In this document: positions 36,772 to 48,370 of the stretch, one piece after another
Position numbering within the stretch: the stretch's first letter is position 1
Layout of the letters: each line of letters starts with the position of its first letter
Assembly (NCBI GenBank): GCA_963969395.1
Contig: OZ017804.1
Span: 5,394,001 to 5,458,000 of the forward strand
Reading direction: 5' to 3'
DNA length: 64,000 nucleotides
Source: Pseudoscleropodium purum
Lineage: Eukaryota; Streptophyta; Bryopsida; Hypnales; Brachytheciaceae
Translations under genes and position numbers: made by a program
Notes under the pieces: model-generated
What the model was told of the DNA's origin: nothing
The model's database searches: none
Seen by the model: only the letters and a program-made list of their open reading frames with translations

Positions 36772-38319
36772 CTTGCTTGAAAAACAAATGGGTGATTGAA
36801 GTCCTTGTCCAACCAAATAATTCAATTTTATAATTGTGAGTCGCTCCCATATCTCTCAAAAGGTTGGCCTTTCAAAAGGATTGAAAGCACAACATTCTCT
36901 CACCAATGCATTCAAGTCCCCACAAAAGCTTGGCAAATCAGGACGCATTCCAACTTTCACCTTCTCGTATAAACCTCTTGAAAAATACTTTGGTTCTTCT
37001 TGTTCAAATGACAACCTACCATATAGAATCTCAGCACATGTAATGCCAAATGAATACACATCCGCTTGAAAATAATTTGCATTGCCCTTTGCATAGGCTC
37101 TCAAGACCTCTGGAGCCCGATAAACCGAGGTGCCCATACTATCCGGCTCAAAACTTTCACTTCCAACTTCAATTTTGGAGATACCAAAATCTATCAATTT
37201 TACGTATCCAAAGGAGCTTGAGGATGCAAAGGATTGCTCTTCCTCTCTCAATGGAGTCCATAGAATATTGTCGGGCTTCAAATCACGATGTGCCACATGC
37301 ATGTCATGCAAATAATACATGCCATTTGCTATTTGTTGAATTATATCAAGCAAAACATCATACGGAAGCGAATTACATCCTTCTAAAGTATATCGAGTAA
37401 GAAGGTTCTTCACACTTGTATCCATTCTCTCCATCATCAAAAAAGGCCATCCATCATCACCTTTGCCCATACCTATGAATCGAACAAGGTTGGGATGATT
37501 CAAGCTTGCTAGAATGCTCGATTCTTTATAGAAATTCTCCATAATCATGTCATCACATGGTCCTTGAGAATTGTTCAAGACTTTTGTCGCACAAGTAAGA
37601 CCCATCCACTTTGATTCGTAAACAGAACCATAACCTCCCACCTCACCAAGGCGTTTACCTTTCTCAAACATACCACAATCAGCAAACTTGAAAGTATTCA
37701 ATTCACCACCTTTAACATCGTCAAGGTCTTTCAACCTCTCCAACAAATAATCCGTAAGCATAGGAGATTTGTTTAACTCCAAGGCAATCTTTGAACTTTC
37801 CAATATCCTTTTCAAGTTTTCTCGATCAAATTGAACAGCCTCAATAGATGCCATTCCAAAATCAATTGAATGGATCTTGTCCTTGGATTGAATCTTTGCA
37901 TGCGTTGCTTTGAAGCAACACTCCAGCTCCAACAACAACTCTCGAAATGATTCTTCATTTTCTATCTGAAAAATAGTGAAAACACATAAATCATCACCTC
38001 CACATTGATCAACTAGTGAAAAAGCTTTGAATAGAACACGATGCACATCCTTCAAGATGCTTTTGAACTTCTCAACACCACCGGAAGAATATGTCTCCTT
38101 CAATATCCAATCCACTACAAGCTTAAGCTTCTTCACCAAATGCCGACATTGCTTTGCATTCAATATAGACAAATCATCTTTTGTCAATATGTGGTCAACC
38201 TTCTTACAATGTTCTTCATACCACCGCATGAAACCATCATCCATTGGAGGGGACAATAAAACCAAGTGTTCACCATCATTCCTTCCAATAGAAGGATTTT
38301 CCCCCAAAACTCTCTTCAT
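36772..38319 (-). CDS. Exon 1: helical (HeLo/DUF1221-like) N-terminus plus Ser/Thr-Tyr-like protein kinase domain
   Basis: The start is the only in-frame ATG after an upstream stop, and it opens 487 codons before a TGA. Residues 1-200 are rich in predicted helices, with a Lys/Leu-rich stretch around 54-75 containing AKQC; this layout resembles the N-terminal four-helix region of plant MLKL-type (DUF1221) kinases, which is my inference. Residues 220-487 are a kinase with all key residues: glycine loop GEVGGYGSV (225-233), Lys246, helix-C Glu266, HRD (344-346), DFG (377-379), APE (402-404) and DVYSFG (420-425). It should therefore be able to bind ATP and be catalytically competent. The usual C-terminal RPTF motif is at 484-487, and the next codon is TGA. 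The frame then continues with EIWERL and 22 further residues to a good splice donor at 36771, giving 516 codons if the TGA is ignored. Confidence 0.85.
36856..36858 (-). other. In-frame TGA inside the kinase domain
   Basis: The codon after RPTF is TGA, followed in the same frame by EIWERL, the usual continuation of this kinase motif (RPTF-x-EI-ERL). The exon has no GT before the TGA that could serve as an alternative donor, so splicing does not obviously remove it. A single C-to-T change from CGA, or a change from GGA, would explain it. The kinase catalytic core upstream is complete, so a truncated kinase could still fold. Confidence 0.8.
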
Positions 38320-38333
38320 ATTGTGGCCATCAT
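38316..38333 (-). promoter_or_regulatory. Five-codon upstream ORF overlapping the receptor start codon
   Basis: On the minus strand ATG-ATG-GCC-ACA-ATA-TGA runs directly into the main start: its TGA shares bases with the main ATG (ATGA overlap). If the transcript starts upstream, ribosomes would meet this uORF first and would have to re-initiate. Upstream ORFs are a known way plants keep NLR expression low. The transcription start is unknown, so its use is inferred. Confidence 0.35.
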
Positions 38334-41240
38334 TCTGTTCCCTTTTATAGTTACAAAAAGTAGTCTATTGTAGGAACAATGGAGATTGTAGAAAATCATG
38401 AACAAATAGCAAGAATTTTGGCATCACACTCTAAAACTTCTTGCCTGCACATCCAAGTGAGAATATAAATTTCTTTTAAAAACAAGAATCACTTTCCACC
38501 AAAAAAACACAAGATATTAAATAATGAAGATAACCTCTACAAGTAGTCGCTGTACAATTCCAATAAAGTTTAGGAAATATGATCTAATCAAGTAACCAAT
38601 TACAAGACAATGCCATTTATATTGGCATTAGATATCCTCAACTCTAGGAATTGTCAACAAAAAAAATGCACATTGATGGCAATTTCACCACAACAAGCCA
38701 ATTCGTCTAAAATGTTTCTTCATAAATAAAACATTGGACTTTGATAGATTCTGGCATCTCCAAAATTTGATATTAAAAACTTGAGCTCTTAATTAGAGAG
38801 TATATATAGGCACTTCAATAAATGGAAACTATACCTCATTGTCACCTTTATAAATTCTTAATAAAATTACCTCCCACTTTCATGAATCCAAAGTCATGTT
38901 TCAAAGAAACCTATTTTCAACATCTTGAAAATCCATAGTTACTCATTTGCTAATCAAGAAATACAGAAAAAGAAAATCTAGAATCCTTAATGGACATTCT
39001 ACAAGATCAAACCAAAACTAAGATAAATAATAATCAAAACAATGTCCAATTCCTTATTCATAGGACATAGTTCCATCATAGGGCTTTAGAAGTGTTCAAA
39101 ATCTATCCAAATGTTGATGCAAATTATTCTTAAGATGAAATATATTTGGCAATACACATGCCCAAAGTTTTAGAAGAATACCATTTGCATAGGTATTTAA
39201 AACTCCAAACACTTTACATGAGAAGAGATTTGCATTCCATATAGCCAAGCAGTTGTACAGAATTGACAACTTTTATATGAGGATTTTGTTTTTTCAATTC
39301 ATTCAAGAAGTTTAGCATGTTTAACTCTATGAAAGAGACTTACAATCTTTGCAAAAAAATTACTGGATAAAAAAGACTTCATTGACAAATTTTCCTTTCA
39401 AGCAAGGTGTGATGTAAAAGTATCACAAGGAAAAAGCACATTGAAAGTGTTCAAATTGTATGCCATAAAATGAATACCACAAATACAATGAAAAAAATCA
39501 TTAGATTAACAATGACTAAAGTAGAAAAATGTGCATATCTTTACTATGTACATGAAGGAATTTCAAACTTGTATATCCATAAATTAGCATTAATTTGAAG
39601 TTCAAACTAGCAAGTGAATTCATAAAGCTATATCAAATTAATACTATCAATGTTAAATTATAATCCATTGTATTTAAACAAATCAAATGTATAAGACTTG
39701 TGAACTTGAAGAGATGAAATGCAAATAATTTTCAGATAATACCTAAGATATAGATAAGGAATGACATTCAAATTTACACCTTATTTTTCAACATAAATTA
39801 TTGAATATATTATTTTATGGCTTTTGCTTTTCAATAATCATTTTGAAACATAATTGACAAATTCTAACTTCTTACAAAGCTTAATTCATAACTACTTCAA
39901 ATGTTGGAAAGATCCTCAAACATGGTTTTATATTTCAAGAATTTTCATAGTGTGATTAACATTTTTCACAAAACAATTAAAATAGATTTCATAACTTACA
40001 AGACAATATATATTAATTTAAGTCTCCTCTGAAGTTACCTTAAATATGAAGACACAACCATCTTCAAATTTGAGAATGAACTTTTTCTTGGGCTTCCTTC
40101 AAGTTTGATCAATACATAAAAATTAAAGACAAACATTTTATGGACTTGTAGATTCCACAAAATTAATATAATCATAGAATACTACTTTCTCAAACTCTTT
40201 TTTATGGTATACATACATTTATATAATTCATCCTTGCTTGTTGCTTGCTTATTGAAATACTCATAACAATTATGTTTATTACTTTACAATCATTTATAAA
40301 TAATATTTAAATATATAACTTTTATATATTTGCTGTAATACTCTATATAAATCTGTCTCATGAATGTAACACTTTGCATGGCTTGAATTCTTTAATCCAA
40401 CATTTGTATCTTAATTTGCACTCCTAATTCACACATCACACTTAGGTAGTCAATTGTGTTACAATAAAAGGTTTAATGTTAGATAAAAACAAATGCAGTG
40501 GTAACAGAGTGAATTATAAAGGCAAAAGGATAGACAAAAAAGAATTACTAGAGATGAACAATATTGACAAAATTTAAATTCAATGGTAAGTATGTTAACA
40601 ACTAAGAATAAACTTTGTACTCAACCATCTGTGGAAATCCAATGTGACATTTGAACTAGAGTATCAAAAAATGATTTCAATTTTCTAGTACACTTGACCT
40701 TTCTACAAAAAAAAATTCACCATGAAAAAGAAATTACAGCAAACATAGCATAGTATTCTTGGGTCAGCCACACTTGCATATGACATCTCAACATAACGCA
40801 ATAAAATAAGAGATTCTTTTCTCCAAATATTGGCATACATGTACAGAAAGGTCTAAAACCAAGGACTAAAATCAAATTACGTTCCAAAGCAAGCAATCTA
40901 AAAGGTACCAAATTATTGCAATACAAACATTTTAACAAAAAAAACAGTTTATTCCTTCAAAAGAGTGGCCAAGTTCATATATCAATAGCATTCAATAGTT
41001 CAAACATGATTTATACAAGCCACAATAAGGTGGATGACACTAAATTCAAGACATTCCATGACAAGGAAACTCACCTTAGTATACTTTCTCACAAAACCAA
41101 AACCTCTTCATCTCCACTTGTACAAGTATCCAACAAGGGGTATTTTATCACCTGAAAAATCAAGCATCTTACCACCTAAGCATGACTTAGTAATTCAAAA
41201 TAGGCAAAACATTCAATACTAGTAAAACAGGGTTAGCCTT
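38334..41240. other. AT-rich 5' region of the receptor gene, no recognised gene
   Basis: This should contain the promoter of the minus-strand receptor. I see no clear gene. Only short ORFs with no domain. No distinct TATA box position can be fixed without the transcript start. Confidence 0.5.
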
Positions 41241-42175
41241 AAACACTGCTTTGTTTTATGAAATTTATAAAATTTCCTCTTATCTTTGTACATTATGTTC
41301 TTTACATCCGATTCGTCCAATAAGTCAATCACAGGGGAAGGCTTCTTTTTCGAAGACTCAAGCATTACTTGGGAGGAATGGAAATTATTTGGAAAAGATA
41401 TTGTCGGGAAACACCATGTTCATCATTCAAAATACAGACTTCGGAGTACTTAGGGAATGAACAAACCACCTTTCCATCGAGTGGAAAGTGTCCATCAGTA
41501 TCTTTCTAGACCCAGGAACAAATAGACTGTTTTCAAAATAAAGAACATCTCACAGGTTCTTGCTTGCAGGAAAGACCCACAAAATGAATCTCCACAGAAA
41601 GAGAGACTTGCCTACTACCCCATTATTGGGAACATTAAAGACAAAATCAAAAAGCTGCAGCATGTACTATAGCTACCTTCTTGAAGGTAGATGGAGTTCC
41701 AGATCTGGAGCGTCTTGGAGATACCAACATCCGAATATCTGCCATAAGGAGACAGACAACATGTTAACCATTATGGTGGAGACAACAATATGCACACACA
41801 CAAGGAACATCAATTCCGCTAAACAAGCAAACAACATCAACCGAAAATATCAACCGGCTTCGCGTTCAAGATGGTCTTGCTCAAAAGTGAACACTCGTAG
41901 TGGATGCTTTGTTATATTCTGTCCGTTTTCCTATTCTAAAATCATTTCATGGAAACTCTAAGGTACGACACAATCAATCAATCAGTTTCTTGGGTATATT
42001 CCTTGGTGTTGCTGGCGTTCCGGCCACCACATTTATATCAACTCTCAACAGCAATGATATGACTCCAACTCCTGCCAATGTCCTCGTCTACAATTTCAGG
42101 AAAGATGAACACTACTAGGACCATTTTCAATTCACGAACGTACACCATTAGGTCAGGATTATTTGCTCAAGATAA
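41241..42175. other. Less AT-rich zone with exon-like fragments
   Basis: Higher GC than its neighbours. On minus, a 49-bp segment 41742-41694 has ATGGCAG before it and AAG|GTAGCT after it. On plus, an open frame near 41980-42118 reads GVAGVPATTFISTLNS. No connected gene model was found. Confidence 0.3.
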
Positions 42176-42760
42176 AATTCTGAAGAACTAGCGTTTGCTT
42201 CTAGACTAAACTTCAAGCTGGGCCCTCCACAATTACATCAACCACACTTCCTCTGTGCGCAGTGCAGTTCAAAGCAAGGGACTCTCGAAATCACCATCTC
42301 AGATTATAAACAACTATGGAACACTGCTCAAAAACGATGTTCATCATCAGAAAACCTGAAGCGATTTCGAAGAATCTACTCCAAAACTGAAACCTGCGGA
42401 GCTTTTGAAACTGACAGTCCATTTCGTTACATTCACTCAAATCCGGCTCCAAAAGTTGTGACAAAGAAGTATGCACATGAAGGTCTGCAATCTAAGACAG
42501 ACACGGCTTTGTCTTTCAGAGACACAGGGTCTCAAAGGTGCCACATGATTGGAATACCGCCTCAGCAATCGAAATTGTCGGTATCCAGGGCAACGAAACC
42601 ATTGCGGCGTTGGGCTCTTCTTTTATTTGCCACCAAGATATTGACCAAGCCTAACAATAGTACTATGCTCTACAACAACAAACAGTGGTGGTTTCGTTTG
42701 TGTCAGGTGTCTCCACCTGACACAAAAAAAGGAAACACAACATTCAAGGACGCAGAGTGA
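42176..42760 (+). other. Open frame of about 194 codons, unassigned
   Basis: The plus strand is open from the TAA at 42173 to the TGA at 42758, in the less AT-rich zone. It lacks an ATG in its first two thirds, so if real it is an internal or terminal exon. Composition is Ser/Lys/Thr-rich with stretches such as QLWNTAQKRCSSSENLKRFR. No family is recognised. A neighbouring segment with acceptor and donor signals on the minus strand lies at 41742-41694 (SPRRSRSGTPSTF). Confidence 0.2.
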
Positions 42761-42766
42761 TGAAAT

Positions 42767-43060
42767 GTGGGTAGAAAACGCAAGGTACTCGCCTCATGCG
42801 ACAAAACAATTCTTCAACACGCCCAAGTTTCACCCGCCGGCTCTCAGAATGTCCCTGATCTCGCAACAAAACCTCGTCGAAACAACTCGCACTTCCTCAC
42901 AGTCTCGCAGAGCTCTTGGGGTTTGGATCGAACGACTGGACGGAGGAGTGAGCCCTTGCGTAAGAAAAACGCCAGTCTCTCAGAGGACCGAGTCCTCACG
43001 AAAACACTGTTGCAACGAAGGATGGACTGTACATCTGCTAGAGTAAACCTGCCCATTAAA
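42767..43060 (-). repeat. Exon-like module, unidentified gene (variant 1)
   Basis: On the minus strand it reads DVQSILRCNSVFVRT, then SERLAF; the same stretch recurs at 44285-44590 with a good GTGAGT donor after GCATGAG where this copy has GCGAGT. The two copies flank the S4 relic as direct repeats about 1.5 kb apart. I do not recognise the protein. It could be a 5' untranslated exon and first codons of an old tandemly duplicated gene. Confidence 0.4.
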
Positions 43061-43206
43061 TCCTCTCACATTTTAGTTTCAATACCCTAAACCCTAAATC
43101 AGCTATTAAAGTATCCAATGTTTACGTCTACATGAGGCCTCCTCCCCGAAGACAATGCAAGCAGAGTACACTGAGCGACAAAAGACAGGTTCTTTAAATT
43201 ACTCAC

Positions 43207-44036
43207 CCATAAACCCTGCAGGGTAGCACTTGTCAGTGCGGACTTGCAATGAATGAAGATCAGACGCTGCATGACAATGGCCAGCATGTCAATGCATACT
43301 TCGACCTTTCCCTCAGCATTACTACCCTTTTGAGTGGTCAGGAAGATGGCTTGGGCCAGCGAAGCACATTCCATACAGAGGAAAAATGAATAATAATACA
43401 GCCGTCGAACAAGTGAAATATCTCAAACAATTGAGAAAACATAAACCCTAAAGTACGGCAGTGTAGAATATTCCTGGCTTAAACCAATCACAGTAACACA
43501 AACCGCATACTTATAACTCACAGGAAGGAAACGCGAAGTCACTTCACAGCATCTAGAAGGGAATGCGACACTATTTCGTGCGGTACGAGAAAAAAAAATC
43601 TCGATGATACTCGGCATACAACACCCTTCTGCGGTTGTTATTCGATTTAACAATCTAAAGCACAAAAATTAGGTCAGAGGTTGAACTTACCAAGGTACCG
43701 CCCGACTTGTCAAGCATCCAATGCCTGGGGGCATTGAACCTCTTCAAATCAGCTTCTTCCAACCCCGACCCTGAAAAAGAAGAATAAAAAGTCAATGCTC
43801 GGTACCAATAGTCAGTGCTCTGACGTTACAATCGCCAGCAGCTCACTCTTCCAATAATCACAACTAGAACACACGGCAATAGAGAGCTACTTAAAAACCA
43901 CAAGGCTCTTCCTTCTTCACACTGGAATCCAAAAACCTAAATCACAAAATAACACCCAAAACTCTCCAAAAAACTCCAGAGAAAGTAGAAGAAAAACAAC
44001 AAGAGCTTCTCCAAATTTGAAACGGAAACTCACCAT
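43207..44036 (-). pseudogene. 40S ribosomal protein S4 (eS4) relic with introns, frameshifted
   Basis: eS4 is a small-subunit rRNA-binding protein. Exon 1 is just ATG followed by a GTGAGT donor (44036-44034), a layout often seen in plant ribosomal protein genes. Exon 2 (43770-43691, between CAG and GTAAGT) gives GRG then, after a 2-base insertion, LKRFNAPRHWMLDKSGGTL, the conserved S4 N-terminus. A later exon ending at 43207 gives AIVMQR and, after a 1-base deletion near 43242, VRTDKCYPAGFM, again S4. The donor GTGAGT follows in the right place (phase 1). Later exons were not found. Telo-box motifs AAACCCTA lie nearby (43087, 43446), as is common in ribosomal protein genes. Keeping introns, it is a DNA-level duplicate, not a retrocopy. 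Confidence 0.7.
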
Positions 44037-44159
44037 GATCAGCAGCGCACGAACAACGCGATCAGCAGCAGAAGAACACACAACGAGGCTGGCAAGCTTG
44101 AAAGAACATAAGTTACAGCGAAACCCAACATGCAAAGCCCCCAAAGTACCGGGGGGAAT

Positions 44160-44590
44160 ATAGAAATGTAAAATAGAATAGAATACTGGGAAAAAGCTCC
44201 TGTCTGTGGTTTACTGAGTTGTCGACCAATGCCAATTGAGGATTTGCACAAAAAGGCAACACAATATTTCAAAGACCCTGAGTGATGAAGTGTGGGTAGC
44301 TAGGAAAAGCAAGGCACTCACCTCATGCGACAAAACACTTCTCCAAGAGGCCCAAGTTTCACCCGCCGGCTCTCAGAACGTCTCTGATATCGCAACAAAA
44401 GCTCGTCGACGCAACTCGCCCTTCCTCACAGTCTGGCAGAGCTCTTGGGGTTTGGATCGAAGGACTGGACGGAGGCGTGAGCCCTTGCGTGAGAAAAACG
44501 CCAAGTCTCTCAGAAGACCGCGTCTTCACGAGAACACTGTCGCAACGGATGATGTACATCTGCCAGTATTCCTCAGTGTGTCCCGTTACT
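44160..44590 (-). repeat. Exon-like module, unidentified gene (variant 2)
   Basis: Second copy of the module at 42767. The minus strand reads IIRCDSVLVKT...SERLGVFLTQG and ends GCATGAG followed by a GTGAGT donor. It is preceded (plus strand) by the recurrent phrase tagaaatgtaaaatagaat. Confidence 0.4.
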
Positions 44591-45010
44591 CCCGTAGTAT
44601 AGAAATGTAAAATAGAATAGAATAACTTTCTGGGAAATGCTCCTCTCTGTGAGTGCTTCAATGCTGAATCGTCGGCCAACGCCGATTGATACTTTGAAAG
44701 GGTTTGCTGCTTTCAGTAATTCAGTCTCACTGCACGATGAGATCAACGCTTCCCGAACAGTGCGGAGTTTTGAAGAGCAGTACTGGAACTGTATGCATTC
44801 GTTCATTCCAGTTGGTTGCGGCAATGTTTCAGTTGGTGGTAACGCAACTCTCATCCGCTGGAATTTTCTTCTGATTCCTTTTCCACCGATGATCCGGCGA
44901 TCCAGCAAGAAGACTGATTCCACCCATGTGACCCTCCCGGAAGTCCTCACCAAAACGCTGCTGCAGCGCAAGATAACGTCAGCTTCCATCGGCCAGAAGG
45001 CACTCCACCT
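44590..45010 (-). repeat. Exon-like module, unidentified gene (variant 3, longest)
   Basis: The minus strand gives an open frame MEADVILRCSSVLVRTSGRV, WVESVFLLD, RMRVALPPTETLPQPTGMNE and CSSKLRTVREALISSCSETE. Parts recur at 1188-1560, 2131-2385, 47185-47367 and 48488-48742. A related stretch GDRATFFLGGIVLSFWAGII occurs at 4180-4050 and 52378-52250. Repetition with partly kept frames suggests copies of a real exon, but I cannot name the family. Confidence 0.4.
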
Positions 45011-45026
45011 TGAACTCTTAGCTTCG

Positions 45027-45850
45027 TTAACCCCGAAGGACCAAGGTCATCTTTCTATAAAAAACACTCAAAATTGCTATTTTTGTTGCGTTCATCCACA
45101 AGAAAAAAATTAAAAATTAATATATATTAAGAATCCAATTATAGGATCTTGTACATTACTTGTTTGAGATCGTGTGGTAAAATTTCATGAAGTTTGAGCA
45201 TACAGATTGAAAGATATTAACATTCAAAGTTGAGAGGGGGAATATTGGATAGTGGCGTGTAGTTTCAAATGACCTTGACCACCATTTGTAAAATGAATTT
45301 GGACTTTGGACTTTGAAGATTGAAAAAAAAAAAATTGTTAATAACTCTAAGATGGGATTGAAAGACAATAATCCCAATGGTGAGATTGTTCAAGCAAGCA
45401 TAATTAACCTTGTTAAAAAAAAAGTTAATTGTGAAAATTGCATTTAGAAATGAATCCTTTAAGTTATTTATTCAGGAAGATGTTTAGGTTGCCAAAAAAA
45501 CAAGATTGTTCATAATTTTTACATCACTAATCCAAATGGAATAAATCAAAGATCTATAAAAGAAAAATTTTAAAATTTGATTTCAAGTTTTTGAAGAATT
45601 CTTTTTTGCCTAGCAACTTTAAAATTATGTTTAGGATGGCATTACTTTTGTTCCTAGGCAATAAAAATTATATTCCCACAAAGCTAAAAAAAATTTTAAT
45701 GTATGAGAAAGTTTCGAAAGTTTCACTAAAAGTTGAATTCATAGGAATCTACTTCAATATACAAGTAATGTACATTTTAAAGAAGAGATCACTTTTAATG
45801 GTCATTGCATTTCAACTTCAAAAATTCATAACTAATTCTAGGAAGGTCCA
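45027..45850. mobile_element. TTAA-type element, third partial copy
   Basis: Left end TTAACCCCGAAGGACCA, then aaaacactcaaaattgctattttt as in the mirror end at 20160-20220. Homologous to 47502-48370. Right end not found; it merges into sequence like 3190-3360. Confidence 0.5.
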
Positions 45851-47501
45851 AAAAAGATGAAGCGACTTGAGTTAGATAGATTGCAAAATCCATTTTTCTT
45901 CCTACAAAAATTTACCAAAAATTGTTTTAAAGAATTTAGATTCTCCCCAAAGGCAATCAATTCTTCAATGGTTGTTGTTGGTGAGATTACCTTGGGGAGC
46001 AAATGGAAACCCTTCAATGTTGGTTAATATTGTAATGTTTTTCTTTTAAACCCTTGATATTTTTGTTATACCTTGGAATCAATTCCATCAGTGTTTCACC
46101 AATTCTAAAATAGTCATACCAAGAAACTAGTACTAAGTCATATGTGACTAGTCCCAGGGCATGCGTACAATATAGAAATGTAAAAATATAGTAGAAACTT
46201 GCCAAAGGCTCTTGCCCATAAGTGGCTCACCGAGTCCTCAGCCCATGCAATGTGATACCTAGGACTTTTTTTTGGCTTTTTGATGCCAAATTGCACTAGA
46301 AAAAAATAATTTGGCTAGAAAATGGCAAGAAAATCTAAAGTTTTTCATTAGAAAACTTCAAATAAAATAAATCTTGGATGAAATCACCATATTGTTGATG
46401 AAAATACAAGTAAGAATATGTGATATGTACTAATGTAATATCTTCTATCCAATATGTGAATGAATGTTGACATTTGGAATACTACTATGAAATTTTCTAT
46501 CACCACTTTGGCACCCCATGAAAAATGAAAAGAATCGTGATGATAACTTCAAATTTGTTGTTTTTTGCACATAGCCCAGGTTCTTCCACGGTGATAAATA
46601 ATATATGGTGATAAATAACATAGTGTGTCTTGTGCCATTGCCACGGACTAAATAAAAATAAAAGTAATTTTTGAATTTTTGAATTTAAAAAAACTTCAAA
46701 ATTGAATAACTTTCACGTCATAGGTCCAAAAATCATAAAACAAAGTCCGTGCACCCCTCCTTGCCAAGAGCTTTCCAATAATACCCTATAACACGTTCAG
46801 AGTCCAAGAGATTTCAACATAACAAACAAAGAAACAAAACAAAACATATCTTAAGGTATTGATTGAAGGGGCAATACTAGACTGGACTACTAGATGCTTA
46901 CCTTCATTTCGTTGTGGCTGTGTTTCTGCAGTTGGTGGTAACTCAACCCTCATCCATTGGAATTTATCCCCAGGCGTCCAACAATGATCCAAAACAAACA
47001 AACTGTTGACTCCCAAAAAGAACACGGCCCTAACACCAAGGTCCACGAATTTGTCTTCCACAATGTAGAAATGTAAAATGGAATAGAATAACTTGCTGGG
47101 AAATGCTGAGTGCTTCACTGATGGGTCATCAAGCAATGCCAGTTGACAACTTACTTTGATAGGCGGGGTTTGCTGCTTTCAGTCTCACTGCACAATGAGA
47201 TCGACGCTTCCCACACAATGCGGAGTTTTGAAGAAGAGTCCTGGAACTGTACGCATTCGTTCATTCGCGGCTGAGTGTGTTTCAGTTGGTGGTAACGCAA
47301 CTCTCATCCGCTGACAATTATCATCCCTTTCCGCCGATGATCCAGCAAGCAAGAAGACTGATTCCACCCATGTGACCGTCCCCGAAGTCGTCCAATTGAA
47401 TTTGAACTGTCCTTTGAGGAGTAATTGTGTGTTGTCAAAGCAGCTACAAACCTATATGAATTCTAATTCAAATTGCTAAAGTTCACAACTTCTTAGCTTC
47501 A

Positions 47502-48370
47502 TTAACCCGGAAGGACAAGACCATCTTTCTATCTTCTTTTTTCTTTTTTTCTGACACTAATGAAACGGGATTTTATTGCAAAAAAACAAAGTACAAAGCA
47601 CCAGCCACAGGTGGCCTGGTGAGACAAGCCATCTTTCTATAAAAACCACTCCAAACTACTATTTGTGTTGCATTCATCCACGAAAATTTCAAAATACATA
47701 TATTTTTATTAAGAATCTAACCATAGGATCTTGTACATTACTTGTCTAAGGTTGTATGGCAAAAATTTCATGAAGTTTAACCATAGAGACTAGAAAATAT
47801 TTGCATTCAAAGTTGGTGGTGGTGGTGGTGGTGGTGGTTGGGTGTGTGTGTGTGTGTGTGTTTGAACAGTGGCTTGTAATTTAACATGAATTTGACCACC
47901 ATTTATAGAGAAAATTTGGACTTTGGACTTCCAAGATTGAAAGAAAAACAAAATTGTTAATAACTCTAAGATGGAATTGAAATACAATAATCCCAATGGT
48001 GAGATTGTTCAAGCAAACAAAATTAACCTCGGTAAACAATTTGTTTTTTAATTGTGAAAATTGCATTAAAAAATGAGTCCTATAAGTTGTTTTTGCAAGA
48101 AGATGCTTAGATTGCCAAAACAAACAACATTGTTCATGAATTATACATCACTACTCCAAATGGAATGAATCAAAGATCTATAAAAGAAAAAAAATTTAAA
48201 ATTTTGATTTCAAGTTTTTGTAGATTTCTTTTTCTGCCTTGAGACTTGAAAATTATGTTTAGGATGGCATTACTTTTAATTCTGGGCACTACTTGAAATA
48301 AAAATTTATATTCCCATGAAGCTAAGAAGTTTCTCTATTGTATGAGGAAGTTTCAAAAAGTTTCACTAAT
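47502..48370. mobile_element. TTAA-type element lacking a right end (copy B)
   Basis: Left end TTAACCCGGAAGGAC. Continues with family internal sequence (aataatcccaatggtgag at 47986) further than copy A does. No right inverted repeat is seen before the next module at 48365. Contains the microsatellite at 47815. Confidence 0.5.
47815..47861 (+). repeat. GGT and GT microsatellite, copy B
   Basis: A run of GGT triplets followed by GT doublets. Copy A has a G-rich, irregular version (1939-1965), so the locus has diverged in length and pattern since the duplication. Confidence 0.85.

Larger units (their letters stand above)
31672..38319 (-). other. Four-exon gene: kinase-NB-ARC-LRR immune receptor (PNL class)
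   Basis: Gene span assembled by eye. Exon 1 is 38319-36772, exon 2 is 35989-34883, exon 3 is 34694-34574 and exon 4 is 34091-31672. All introns are GT-AG: the donors read AG|GTATGA, AG|GTTAGT and AG|GTATGT, and the acceptors end in TAG, CAG and TAG. Phases are 0, 0 and 1, and the split codon at exon 3/4 gives Asp, so the frame is continuous from kinase to LRR apart from one TGA at 36858-36856. Kinase-NBS-LRR receptors (PNL) are an established moss NLR class. The protein should be a cytosolic immune sensor: LRR for recognition, NB-ARC as nucleotide switch, and the kinase with its helical N-terminus as signalling end. The TGA may make this a pseudogene or may split it into a short kinase product and a separate NB-LRR product. 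Confidence 0.8.

Noticed and set aside
36856..36858. TGA as a selenocysteine codon
   Set aside because: Land plants lack the selenocysteine machinery, and kinases have no selenocysteine at this position; a nonsense change is simpler.
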